Shown: positions 1 to 9,260 of the stretch, piece after piece
Numbering within the stretch: the stretch's first letter is position 1
Layout: the number at the start of each line of letters is the position of its first letter
DNA from: Sphingobacterium sp. ML3W
GTDB taxonomy: Bacteria > Bacteroidota > Bacteroidia > Sphingobacteriales > Sphingobacteriaceae
DNA: 64,000 bases
Direction of reading: 5' to 3'
Assembly: GCF_029542085.1 (NCBI RefSeq)
Contig: NZ_CP107036.1
Location: 5,766,001-5,830,000, forward strand
Made by a program: the position numbers and the translations under genes
The notes under the pieces: generated by a model
Databases searched by the model: none
Told to the model about the DNA's origin: nothing
Seen by the model: the letters and a program-made list of their open reading frames with translations, nothing else

Positions 1-3000
1 TCTTTACTTTCAATGCCAGATAACACCAATTCAATTTTCATCATCAGGTCTTCGGCTGTATCGGCAACAATGCTGAGTTGGATCGCTTTTTCAGAAGCAA
101 CAGCTAAGCTGTAGGCGATATCTTTTAGCGGGAGACTATCATTGATATCTAAAAGTGCTTTTACCTGACCCAATTGACCCTTAGCTTCGTCGTAGCTGTC
201 GCCACGGAAAACGAATAGTTCTGATGGCCAAGATTGCAATGCGATTGTATTCTCTTCCTGCGGATGATTCGCAATAACAGCGTGGAAATTTGTTCCGCCA
301 AAACCAAAGGCGCTGATGCCAGCATAACGTCTTTTTTCTCCCCATAAACCAGTTTCGGCGTGGAAAGCGAAAGGACTTGTTTGGGCATTATAATATGCAT
401 TCGGCTGTTGGAGATGAAGTGTTGGAGGTTTAACACCATGAAATACAGCCAGGGAAGCTTTGATCAAGCCTGCCAATCCTGCAGCACATTTTGTGTGGCC
501 GATCTGGGTTTTGACCGAACCTAAATGCGTTTGTGCCGGTAAGGCACCTGAACGGCTGAATAAATTCGTCAACGCACTCAGTTCTGTTTTATCACCAACC
601 ACTGTTCCTGTACCATGCGCTTCAACTAGACCAACGGATGCTGCGCTGATACCCGCTTGGTTATAGGCACGTTCCAGTGCGCGTACCTGACCGATTTTTC
701 GGGGAGCGGTGAGGCCTAGGGCTTTACCATCACTGGACCCACCAACGCCTTTGATAACCGAGTAGATGCGGTCGCCATCGCGTACAGCATCTTCGTAGCG
801 TTTGAGTACCAATATCGCTACCCCCTCACCAAGGGCAATCCCATCCGCGTCGCTGTCAAATGTGGCGCATCGTCCTTTACGTGAGAGTGCATGTGTGCTG
901 GAAAACATCAGGTAATCGTTGATTCCATTATGGAGATCCGCTCCACCCGCAAGCACCATATCCGATTTACCCAGAATAAGCTCCTGACAGGCGAGATCAA
1001 TCGCAGCAAGGGATGAGGCGCAAGCTGCATCCACCGTGAAATTTCGACCACCAAGATCCAACCTGTTTGTGATCCGACCAGCGATAACATTGGCCAGAAT
1101 ACCTGGGAACGAATCTTCTGTGGTATGAGGTAATGCCTCTTTCACTTCCTCATGAAGTTCTCCAAATACCTGTTTGTAGTATCCTCTAAAGCTATAGCTG
1201 TTGGCAAGGTCGTTGCCACCTTCTGCACCGATAATAACGGAAATGTTCTCGCGGTTGATTTGTTTTTCGCCATAACCAGCGTCTTCCATGGCACGCTTTG
1301 CTACCAATAGCGTCAACAATTGTGTCGGTTCAATAGCTGCGAGCGATTGCGGTGGAATACCAAAAGCTAAGGGATCAAAATCAATTTTTGGAATAAAACC
1401 ACCCCATTTTGAGTGTGATACATCTGGACCATCTGCATCGGGTTTGTAATAAATAGCTTTGTTCCACCGTTCGTCAGGAACTTCGGTAACGCTATCTTTT
1501 CCAAGGATAATATTGCGCCAAAATTCTTCCAGATTTTTGGCTCCCGGAAAAATACACTCCATTCCGACAATGGCGACATCCAACGGTTTTTCGCTGGAAA
1601 GTGGTTCTTCCGGTAATATTGCTTCATGGATATACTGCTGATTGTCGACGCCGACATGTTGATGCAGAGCATCCAGGGAGATCACCTTGTTCTGCATGGT
1701 TGCAATCTGGCCGATCATATACATGCCTAGGTCCAGTTGTTCACTTTTAGGGATGTTGACCAGTTTATCTCCTTGACGGTCAATGCCTTTTGCTGCAATA
1801 CGCAGGCGACCGACGTTTAATTTTTCGAGTTTTTCCCAGACTTCCTTCTTATCTACACCCGCAGTCAATAGCTTGGACTTTTCTCGATTGAAATGTTGTG
1901 CAAAAGCGGTATTCAAACAACGGGTTTCGTGCCCCGGTGCTGTCTCCAGGAGGACAGTATCCCTAGCTTGCATGGCTTGCAGCTGAAATTCTTCCTGAAT
2001 TGCACCTGTACTTACAGCCTCTTGCGTATAAAGATAAGCTGTTCCCATCAATACACCGACTTTTACGCCCCGGGCAGCTAAGGGAGCTACCATGATAGAG
2101 ACAAATGCTGTTGAGAAAGCATTGTGTATGCCGCCGGCAAAGAAAACGCTGATCTGTTCTGGATGATCCTCTTTTAAGATGCGTTCGATCTGTTTTTCCC
2201 AGAGCACGGTACTCGAAAGTGGTCCTACGTGGCCACCGCATTCGCGACCTTCGAAAATGAAATTTTTTGCACCCTCCTTTAGAAACATGTCAAGTAGGGC
2301 AGGAGATGGTACGTGTAGAAACGTGGTTATGCCTGCTTTTTCAAATACCTTAGCCTGTGCAGGTCGGCCACCGGCAATCAGGACAACGGGAGGTTTAGCT
2401 TCCAGGATATAAGCCGTCTGTTCTTCACGCAATTCCTGTGGGGCAAAGCCTAAGATACCCACTCCCCAAGTCTTGTTTCCGGCAAGCTGTTTGGTTTCCA
2501 TAACCAAGGTTTTGGCCTGTTCACCACGCAGCAGGGACAGGGCAACAAATGGGAGTGCTCCAGCTTCCGCTACGGCATTAGCAAAAGCAGGGACATCACT
2601 GACACGGGTCATGGGACCCTGTGCGATCGGATAACGCAGGCCTAGTTGTTTCGCTAATACATTGTCACGGTCAATCGGTTGTAATGCTTTTGCCTGCTTT
2701 AAATGGCCGTACATGGCTTCCTTAAATCCGAAAATAAGCTTTTTCAGTGTCCTGAAATCTTCATAAAGATCGATGGCCAAGGAAATATCTTGTCCCATTG
2801 GGATATAACTCGTAGCAGGATTCAGGTCAGTAAAATGCGTTCGGAGTTCGGTCGTGTCAACCTGATCCGATAACACCGGCGAGTTTGGTCGCACCAAGAC
2901 GCGATGGTTGGCAATGATCTTGGTTTCCGTCCCGTTTAATTTTCCACAGAGCGTTTTGAAGTCCTGGGGAACCGCACTTTCTGGAAACAGCGCAAGTTGG

Positions 3001-3515
3001 CTATCCAAAACAATTCCAGTAGCACCGAGGGATTTTGCAGCAGCAGCGGTATGCAGACCTATGCCGCCCTGTACCCAAACAGGTATGGACTGAATTTCTT
3101 TGATAATTCGTTGGAAGAGTACAAACGTGGATTCATATCCAACGCGTCCTCCAGCTTCATTTCCTTTTATGATAATTCCTTTTGCGTTAAGCTGTTCTGC
3201 TTGTATGGCTTCTTCCAGACTGCTTACTTGATACACAATGGACAGGTGCGGAGCCGTGGGTGCTGGGGTACCAAAAGGAAGAATGACGACACTTACTTTC
3301 TCCGGAATTTCAAGGGATAGCAGTTTATCATTTGGAAAATAAATTCCATAAGTAAATATAGCAATCTGATCAAGTTGATTCAGTGCTTCCTGAGCGTTGG
3401 CTAAGTCGTGTCCCAAACTTAACACGGGAAATGCACCCGCTTGATGGAGTTTGGGCATGAGATTGACGTCAGGCTTTTCAAAAGGCGTTAATCCAATAAT
3501 GGTTAAATTTTTCAT
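1..3515 (-). CDS. Type I polyketide/fatty-acid synthase with fused tandem nitronate-monooxygenase-like domains (partial, C-terminus outside window)
   Basis: About 1171 residues are visible from the ATG at 3513-3515; the C-terminus lies beyond the left edge. Residues 1 to about 250 form an FMN-binding TIM-barrel domain of the nitronate monooxygenase/PfaD type (GNEAGGRVG, then VQGGIG). Residues about 275-600 are a second copy (PIAQGPM, GRECGGHVG, FAGGI). The second copy keeps the family histidine (His429); the first has Arg124 there, so it may be catalytically altered. Residues about 640-1070 are a beta-ketoacyl synthase with nucleophile Cys832 (DAACASS), His967 (EAHGTGT) and His1007 (GHTKCAAG), so this domain should be active. 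The visible end enters the linker that usually precedes an acyltransferase. NMO-like domains serve as enoyl reductases in PUFA and trans-AT synthases; here they are fused at the N-terminus. The product is unknown. Confidence 0.9.
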   Translation of the reverse strand, partial: MKNLTIIGLTPFEKPDVNLMPKLHQAGAFPVLSLGHDLANAQEALNQLDQIAIFTYGIYFPNDKLLSLEIPEKVSVVILPFGTPAPTAPHLSIVYQVSSLEEAIQAEQLNAKGIIIKGNEAGGRVGYESTFVLFQRIIKEIQSIPVWVQGGIGLHTAAAAKSLGATGIVLDSQLALFPESAVPQDFKTLCGKLNGTETKIIANHRVLVRPNSPVLSDQVDTTELRTHFTDLNPATSYIPMGQDISLAIDLYEDFRTLKKLIFGFKEAMYGHLKQAKALQPIDRDNVLAKQLGLRYPIAQGPMTRVSDVPAFANAVAEAGALPFVALSLLRGEQAKTLVMETKQLAGNKTWGVGILGFAPQELREEQTAYILEAKPPVVLIAGGRPAQAKVFEKAGITTFLHVPSPALLDMFLKEGAKNFIFEGRECGGHVGPLSSTVLWEKQIERILKEDHPEQISVFFAGGIHNAFSTAFVSIMVAPLAARGVKVGVLMGTAYLYTQEAVSTGAIQEEFQLQAMQARDTVLLETAPGHETRCLNTAFAQHFNREKSKLLTAGVDKKEVWEKLEKLNVGRLRIAAKGIDRQGDKLVNIPKSEQLDLGMYMIGQIATMQNKVISLDALHQHVGVDNQQYIHEAILPEEPLSSEKPLDVAIVGMECIFPGAKNLEEFWRNIILGKDSVTEVPDERWNKAIYYKPDADGPDVSHSKWGGFIPKIDFDPLAFGIPPQSLAAIEPTQLLTLLVAKRAMEDAGYGEKQINRENISVIIGAEGGNDLANSYSFRGYYKQVFGELHEEVKEALPHTTEDSFPGILANVIAGRITNRLDLGGRNFTVDAACASSLAAIDLACQELILGKSDMVLAGGADLHNGINDYLMFSSTHALSRKGRCATFDSDADGIALGEGVAILVLKRYEDAVRDGDRIYSVIKGVGGSSDGKALGLTAPRKIGQVRALERAYNQAGISAASVGLVEAHGTGTVVGDKTELSALTNLFSRSGALPAQTHLGSVKTQIGHTKCAAGLAGLIKASLAVFHGVKPPTLHLQQPNAYYNAQTSPFAFHAETGLWGEKRRYAGISAFGFGGTNFHAVIANHPQEENTIALQSWPSELFVFRGDSYDEAKGQLGQVKALLDINDSLPLKDIAYSLAVASEKAIQLSIVADTAEDLMMKIELVLSGIESK

Positions 3516-4062
3516 GCATTGATGATCTTGAAAATATAATAGCAGGAGATCCCATAACAAACATCAAAATCGTAGTGGTTCTGATAGGAGGGTTGTTATG
3601 GTGGAATAAAAGTAGTTAATTTCTATTATATTTTTAACAATAAAGGTAATTTGATAATGATTTTTTAACAAAAAAGTAGTAAATGCTTGAGTATTATTAA
3701 CCAAGAGGCTACAAATTTATTTAAATTCAGTTGTGTGTCGTTTTTTAGGTCTGTGTTTCGAAAAAAATAAATATTTCCTTTATGTTTGAATAACTAAAGG
3801 GATAATTTTATCTCATAAAGCTTTTTTGGTTGTGTTTTATAATAATAGGTTGTCGTTTTCGATTTCTATATTTATTTGTGTGCGATCCTTCTCGGCCGTT
3901 GTGAAGTGAATATAGCGTATGAGCGCTTTGATTATCTTGCTTCCCGCACTACTTTTATATTTAACTATTTAATTAAATATGAATAATAGGTAATATCTTT
4001 CAATAGATCAGCTGATTAGTTTTATTTTTACATTTATGCTTGGAAGGAATGCCTAATAAGCG
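3516..4062. other. AT-rich intergenic region between the PKS gene and tRNA-Pro
   Basis: About 550 bp without a credible coding frame. It should contain the leader of the minus-strand PKS gene. A CAAATTTA at 3712-3719 reads as TAAATTTG on the minus strand, fitting a Bacteroidota -7 element, but I see no matching TTG at the right distance. Nothing else is recognisable. Confidence 0.5.
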
Positions 4063-4070
4063 TATATTTG
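4040..4070 (+). promoter_or_regulatory. Promoter of tRNA-Pro copy 1
   Basis: TTG at 4040-4042 and TATATTTG at 4063-4070 are separated by 20 bases. This matches the Bacteroidota primary-sigma promoter (TTG, 19-21 bases, TAnnTTTG). The -7 element ends 30 bases before the tRNA. The tRNA copy at 12052 has the same arrangement. Confidence 0.8.
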
Positions 4071-4100
4071 TGCCACACAAAACAAAGGTGATACCTTTTT

Positions 4101-4174
4101 CGGGGTGTAGCGTAGCCCGGTATCGCGCCACATTTGGGATGTGGAGGTCGTAGGTTCGAATCCTGCCACCCCGA
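4101..4174 (+). tRNA. tRNA-Pro (anticodon TGG), copy 1
   Basis: Acceptor strands CGGGGTG (4101-4107) and CACCCCG (4167-4173) pair fully. The anticodon stem CCACA/TGTGG encloses the loop TTTGGGA with anticodon TGG. The T arm contains GGTTCGAATCC. CCA is not encoded. The tRNA sequence is identical to the copy at 12052-12125, including 30 bases of leader that differ at most slightly. Confidence 0.97.
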
Positions 4175-4330
4175 CTGAAAAGCTCTAACGAAAGTTAGGG
4201 CTTTTTTTGTTTCAAGGCAGGACGAGATCCTGCGTCTTAAGGAGCTATAAGGTTCGATCCAAAGGGTTTAGGGTAGTCTTTGGGCAAGGGGGGACTGAGC
4301 CAATACTGCCACCTGACTGAAAAAGTGTGA
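4175..4330 (+). repeat. Degenerate copy of the tRNA-Pro downstream repeat unit
   Basis: After the terminator, this stretch aligns with the 148-149 bp unit at 12112-12430. It shares the T-loop-like GGTTCGATCC near 4252, a TTTGGGCA core, and an end CTGAGCCAATACTGCCACC that imitates the tRNA 3' half. The match is clearly degraded compared with the tandem copies at the second locus. It marks one end of a roughly 270 bp direct repeat (4063-4330 against 12014-12270). Confidence 0.7.
4181..4208 (+). terminator. Rho-independent terminator after tRNA-Pro copy 1
   Basis: Stem AGCTCTAAC/GTTAGGGCT with a GAAA tetraloop, followed by seven T. It has one G-T pair compared with the perfect hairpin after tRNA copy 2. 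Confidence 0.85.
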
Positions 4331-4561
4331 TGTACATAACTTTTTTTCATAGTCAACAACCAATATAATTTTCCATCTTGTTGAACAATACATAATCCAC
4401 ACCGTAGGTTACGAGATTTCACCTTTGGGTGAGCGGTTTATTCAACTGTTAGAAGCCGAGGAATAGCAATTAAAGCTGAAATAAAATAGACCGTTGCGCG
4501 ATCTTTAATAATGAGGCTGCCTAGATGCAGCCCCATCGTTTTGATCTTCTTTTCTGTAATG

Positions 4562-4981
4562 CTATAAGGCCTTATTCTGTTTTAGGAACAACTTATAGTT
4601 GTCCTGATCTTCGAAATAGGCAACCTGACCTTCATTTCCGATAAGGACGATGTAGGCCTTTGCTTTATCTACTTTTGATCCCGTATGCGGATCTATGGCA
4701 TAGCGTACGTTCTCATCTTTTGGGATTCTCTCTTTGCAATTTTCGCAACAACCGTAATAGATCTTTCCATCCAAAGGCACTGCCAGTTGCTTTTTGCCCA
4801 TAAATTCGTCATTGACCATACAGACCATATCCTGTGGGACCTGCTGTCCTTTTTCATAACTAAATTGCTTTTGCGTTGCAACTGGTTCAGCCGGATTGTT
4901 GTTTGTGTTTTCAGGACTGCCACAGCTTATTGTCAACATAATTAATAACGCTGAAAATAGCATTGATCTTAAAATTTTCAT
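4562..4981 (-). CDS. Cys-rich lipoprotein of the efflux operon (TRASH/MlpB-like motif)
   Basis: 139 residues. The lipoprotein signal ends LTISC with lipidated Cys20. The mature part carries Cys54 in DMVCMVND and a Cys78-Cys79-x-x-Cys82 cluster in YYGCCENC, a pattern like small metal-binding TRASH/YHS-type domains. It is the last gene of the minus-strand efflux operon, 8 bp after the adaptor gene. I infer a periplasmic metal-binding or metal-delivery role for the RND pump, with copper the most likely metal given the Met/Cys motif and the neighbours. No enzyme motif is visible. Confidence 0.7.
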   Translation of the reverse strand: MKILRSMLFSALLIMLTISCGSPENTNNNPAEPVATQKQFSYEKGQQVPQDMVCMVNDEFMGKKQLAVPLDGKIYYGCCENCKERIPKDENVRYAIDPHTGSKVDKAKAYIVLIGNEGQVAYFEDQDNYKLFLKQNKAL

Positions 4982-4989
4982 ATATTTTT

Positions 4990-6084
4990 CTACTTAATAG
5001 GTGTTCCTTCTGTGATTTCTTCGTTGGCCATTTTTATCAGCTGGTCGCCCTCCATGAGTTCGCCAAAAACTTCAATTTTATCATTGAGTATTCTTCCCTT
5101 TTTTACCGGGATAAACTTTGCGCTTCCAGCGGCGTTTTTGATGACATAGATTCCCATGTTGCCTTCGACTAACGTCGAACGTGGAATAAAGAAAGTTGCT
5201 TTGTTATTTTTAAGCTGAACCTTTGCTTCGGCGACCATAAAAGGTTTGAGATCCGGATCGTTATTGACAAAGTCCGCTTCAAACTTTTCAGATCGTAACT
5301 TCAGATCCAGCGTACCACTTTTTCGGGTTATTGTTGCTTGGAAGTTTTTCTCAGGAAGTGCCCTTACCGTGAAGTTGACTGTGTCACCTATGGCTACATA
5401 AGGAACATGTGCTTCCGGAACAGATAGGTTTAAACGGAGCTTAGACGAATTTTGGACGACAAGCAAAGGTGTTCCACCCAGGGGGCCTACATAGGCGCCG
5501 ATATCTGTATTTCGTGATGTAATGATGCCACTGAAGGGTGCACGGATAATTAAATACTGATTGATATCCTGTATTTCTGTATAGGCGGCCCGAGCTGCTT
5601 TTACACTGGCTTCGTCCGAAAGTTTTTGTGCGGTAATCTGATCCAGAGCATCGCGGGCAATAGCGCCCTTGGTCTGGTTTGCCCGAAACATACGATCGTA
5701 ATTGGCTTTTGTTGCGGTGTAAATCGCCTCTTGCGAAAGTATCTTGGCTTTTGCATTGACTATTTGAGCCTGCAATTCGGGTGCTTCCAGTACCATTAGT
5801 ATCTGCCCTTTGCTGACCTGCGAACCAATATCTACATGGATCGTCTTGACATAGCTCTGCACCTTTGCAAATAATGCTGTCTCCTGATCAGGTTTTAGTT
5901 CGCCCGCCAGTTGTAGCGGAACAGTAGGATTCATTTTGGCAATCGGGATGGTCATCAAAGGCATGGATCCCATTTTCGCGGCTTTTGGGTTCTCTTTTGC
6001 GGCACCGTTGTTCTCTTTTGTATCTTGGTTACATGCGCTAAATAATAGCGCAATTGCTGGTAATATGATTGACTTAAATTTCAT
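4990..6084 (-). CDS. RND efflux periplasmic adaptor (membrane fusion protein)
   Basis: 364 residues of HlyD/MFP type. The lipoprotein signal ends LFSAC (Cys18). The first lipoyl-like half (VDIGSQVSKGQILMVLEAPE, about residues 82-101) is followed by an alpha-helical hairpin (about 105-165) and the second lipoyl half (IIRAPFSGIITSRNTDIGAY). Beta-barrel and membrane-proximal domains complete it. It would be anchored to the inner membrane and bridge the RND pump to the TolC-type channel. It lies 6 bp after the pump gene. Copper adaptors of the CusB type have N-terminal Met triads; I do not see a clear one, so the substrate is undecided. Confidence 0.9.
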   Translation of the reverse strand: MKFKSIILPAIALLFSACNQDTKENNGAAKENPKAAKMGSMPLMTIPIAKMNPTVPLQLAGELKPDQETALFAKVQSYVKTIHVDIGSQVSKGQILMVLEAPELQAQIVNAKAKILSQEAIYTATKANYDRMFRANQTKGAIARDALDQITAQKLSDEASVKAARAAYTEIQDINQYLIIRAPFSGIITSRNTDIGAYVGPLGGTPLLVVQNSSKLRLNLSVPEAHVPYVAIGDTVNFTVRALPEKNFQATITRKSGTLDLKLRSEKFEADFVNNDPDLKPFMVAEAKVQLKNNKATFFIPRSTLVEGNMGIYVIKNAAGSAKFIPVKKGRILNDKIEVFGELMEGDQLIKMANEEITEGTPIK

Positions 6085-6090
6085 AAAGAA

Positions 6091-9000
6091 TTAGATTTTT
6101 GTTTTAACAAAATGAATGCTTTCCTCATCTTCAGGATCCAAAGAAGGTGAGATTGTTGTTGCTTTGTGCTGTATCCATACAAATACCAGCGGGAGGACGA
6201 TCAGTACGGAGAAGGTTGAAAAAAGAAGACCTCCGATAACAGCGCGGCCCAAGGGTGAGACTTGGTCTCCACCTTCACCAAAACCGATAGCCATAGGTAA
6301 CATCCCCGCAACCATGGCAATAGTTGTCATGATAATGGGCCGGATCCGGAGCTTGGCTGCCTCAATAGCGGAGGTTAATGCATTCTGGTTTTTCAGTCGT
6401 ATCGATTCCGCATTATTGATTAATAAAACTGCATTGGCGATCGAAACACCAACAGACATAATGAGTCCCATGTAAGACTGTAAGTTGAGTGTCGAACCGG
6501 TTAATTTTAATAGCACCAAAGCTCCTAAGATCACAAACGGAACCGTAGAGAGAATAACGAGTGATATCCGAAAGGACTGAAAAGTTGCTGTAAGCATCAA
6601 AAAGATAACCACAACGGCAATCAATAGACCTGTGGCGAGATTACTCATCGTCTCATTCAATACAGGTGCCATCCCTGCGACTTCAATATTGATACCTTTT
6701 GGTAGCTCGCCCAAAGATGCAATGGCGGTTTGAATGTCCTGTGAAGCCTGTCCCAGATCTTTTTTATGTAGATTTGCGGCAACCGTGGTGTAACCCATTG
6801 TTCCTAAATTATAACTTTCACCAAGTTCTTTGGTTGCTGTGATGGTTGCGACATCGCCCAGAACGGGACGGTCTGCATTCTTAGAAAGTGTTAGATTCTC
6901 CAGTTCTTCTTTACTGTTTAATATATTTTGTGGTGTTTGAACTTGCACATCGTAGGCAATTCCCATCATTCCACCAACCCAAAAATTCTTATTGGTATAG
7001 CGAGTGGATGCGGTAGCGGCTACCAGTGATTTTGCGATATCCTGTGCATCGAGTCCCAGTTGTGCCGCTCTTGTCCGGTCGATATTAATCTGTAAGGCCG
7101 GATAATCCATGGATTGGGGGATCTGCTGGTCGCGCAGGTAGTCGATCTCCTTTAGCTTTCCGAGAAGTTTCTGCGCATACATGCGATTCATCTTTTTCAT
7201 CATCCCTGAGATCCGGATCTCGATAGGTGTATTGGTGCCCTGACTTAGTATTTTCTCGGTAAGTTCAATGGGTTCGAAAGAGAGCTGTATTTCCGGCATC
7301 TTTTCATGAAAGTACTTTCTGAGTTCATCCTTTAGTTCATCCGAATTACCATTGAGTTTCTTCAATGCCACCTGCATCAGGGCCTCGTGTGGCCCAGCAT
7401 TGTATAAATAAATTGGGCTAACGGCGAAAGTGGAAGGGTGCTGACCGATAAAAACCGATGATATGGCGATATTATCAGAGCCGACTTTATCTTTTAAAAG
7501 GGTTAGAAATTGTTTTACTTTCCCTTCGGTTACTTCGATACGCGTTCCTTCAGGGGCTTTTATTCGTACCTGAAACTGACGGGAATTGACTGTAGGTAAT
7601 ACATCCTTACCAATTCCTTGATATAAGAAAAAGCATGCTATAAATGTAAAAATCAAACTTAAGCTTACAATTATCTTGTGTTTGGCGACCAAATTTGACA
7701 ATAGACGCAGGAAGCGCTCACGAAAACGATCAAACCAGTTTTTCTTATGTGCGGGATTATGACATGTTTCGGGATCATGTTTCATCATCCAATTGGCCAT
7801 CACCGGTACAAAAGTCTGCGACAATAAAAACGAAACAATCATCGAAAATCCGATTGCCAGTGCAAGAGGCATAAACAATGCACCGGGAATACCGGTCATC
7901 ATAAAGGCAGGAGCAAATACGGCAAGAATACAGAGCATAATCAAAAGTTTCGGAAATGCAATTTCCTTACAAGCATCCCAGATTGCTTGCGCACGTGTTT
8001 TCCCGAGGGCAAAATGCTGATGGATATTCTCTATGGTCACTGTACTTTCATCGACCAATATTCCGATGGCCAATGCCAGTCCCGATAAGGACATAATATT
8101 GAGGGTCTGTCCAAATAGCTTCAAAAATAAAACGCCAGAAATAATCGAAATGGGAATGGTCATAATTACAATCAGTGCTGCCCTGCGGTCGTTCAGAAAT
8201 AGAAGCACCATCAGACCGGTCAGGACAGCGCCCAGAATTCCTTCGATAACCAGGCTTTTCAGGGCATTGCTGATATAGACCGACTGGTCAAATTCATACG
8301 AAATGCTGACATCGTCAGGCATATTTCGCTGGATTTCGGGCAAGCGTTCTTTAAGTTTATTGACAACATCCAGGGTCGAAGCATTTCCTGCTTTAGCGAT
8401 GTTAATATAAACCGATCTTTTTCCATCAATCAGGGCATAACCCGTGGCGATATCAGCACCATCTTTTATGGTCGCCACATCACGGATGTATACATTGTCT
8501 ACCGTGCTTTTAAAGATTGGAATTTCCCCCAGTTCTTCTATTTTCTTTACCGTATTGTTTGTCGGTGTTAGATAGTTTTTGTCACCGATATACACATTTC
8601 CGGAAGGCGAGGTGATGTTATTTCTACTGATGGCTTCAACAACCTGCTCCGGCGACAGGTTGTGCGCCCGCAGTTTGTAAGGATCTATGTTTACCTCTAT
8701 TGTCCGAGGACTTCCGCCAAAAGGTGGCGCTGTCGTCAGTCCGGGTATCTTTATTAAGAATGGTCGGGCACTGAAGTTTGCGATATCCTGTAGTTGATTG
8801 TTGGTTTTCGTGTTACTGCGGAAGACCAACTGGCCGACAGGCTGGGAGGAAGCATCAAAACGAATGATGAACGGTGGTGGCGCTCCTGGAGGTAAAAATA
8901 CCTGGGAACGATTGGATAATGCATTGATGGTTGCGATTGCTTCTCCCATATCAATACCCTCGTAGAAAACAATTTTCATGAGGGTCAATCCCTGGGTATT

Positions 9001-9249
9001 CTTTGATTCTATACTCTTAATACCATTGGTAAACAGGAGCATGTTGACGTACATTTTGGTGAAATAACCTTCCATCTGCTGTGGGGTATAGCCGTTGAAA
9101 GAGTGGGCTACATAAACGACCGGCAGATCCATTTCGGGTAGGATATCTACTTTGACATCTTTGGTCGCTTTGATACCAAAGAATAACAGGCCAATGACAA
9201 TAACCATGATGGAAATTGGTTTTTGCAAGGCAAATTTGATGATATTCAT
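6091..9249 (-). CDS. RND-family efflux pump, inner-membrane permease
   Basis: 1052 residues, the usual length of an RND pump. The N-terminal TM1 (KPISIMVIVIGLLFFG) is followed by a large periplasmic porter/docking region, TM2-6, a second large loop and TM7-12. TM4 contains GILVDESTVTIEN, the relay position with one conserved Asp; the usual GxxVDxAxVxxEN pattern is recognisable but with Ser-Thr variations. The repeat half shows LMSVGVSIANAVLLINNAES. It would act as a proton-driven trimer with the adjacent adaptor and outer-membrane channel. The Cys-rich neighbours point to metal export, but the pump sequence alone does not separate HME from HAE1 types. Confidence 0.92.
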   Translation of the reverse strand: MNIIKFALQKPISIMVIVIGLLFFGIKATKDVKVDILPEMDLPVVYVAHSFNGYTPQQMEGYFTKMYVNMLLFTNGIKSIESKNTQGLTLMKIVFYEGIDMGEAIATINALSNRSQVFLPPGAPPPFIIRFDASSQPVGQLVFRSNTKTNNQLQDIANFSARPFLIKIPGLTTAPPFGGSPRTIEVNIDPYKLRAHNLSPEQVVEAISRNNITSPSGNVYIGDKNYLTPTNNTVKKIEELGEIPIFKSTVDNVYIRDVATIKDGADIATGYALIDGKRSVYINIAKAGNASTLDVVNKLKERLPEIQRNMPDDVSISYEFDQSVYISNALKSLVIEGILGAVLTGLMVLLFLNDRRAALIVIMTIPISIISGVLFLKLFGQTLNIMSLSGLALAIGILVDESTVTIENIHQHFALGKTRAQAIWDACKEIAFPKLLIMLCILAVFAPAFMMTGIPGALFMPLALAIGFSMIVSFLLSQTFVPVMANWMMKHDPETCHNPAHKKNWFDRFRERFLRLLSNLVAKHKIIVSLSLIFTFIACFFLYQGIGKDVLPTVNSRQFQVRIKAPEGTRIEVTEGKVKQFLTLLKDKVGSDNIAISSVFIGQHPSTFAVSPIYLYNAGPHEALMQVALKKLNGNSDELKDELRKYFHEKMPEIQLSFEPIELTEKILSQGTNTPIEIRISGMMKKMNRMYAQKLLGKLKEIDYLRDQQIPQSMDYPALQINIDRTRAAQLGLDAQDIAKSLVAATASTRYTNKNFWVGGMMGIAYDVQVQTPQNILNSKEELENLTLSKNADRPVLGDVATITATKELGESYNLGTMGYTTVAANLHKKDLGQASQDIQTAIASLGELPKGINIEVAGMAPVLNETMSNLATGLLIAVVVIFLMLTATFQSFRISLVILSTVPFVILGALVLLKLTGSTLNLQSYMGLIMSVGVSIANAVLLINNAESIRLKNQNALTSAIEAAKLRIRPIIMTTIAMVAGMLPMAIGFGEGGDQVSPLGRAVIGGLLFSTFSVLIVLPLVFVWIQHKATTISPSLDPEDEESIHFVKTKI

Positions 9250-9260
9250 AAAGGATAGAT

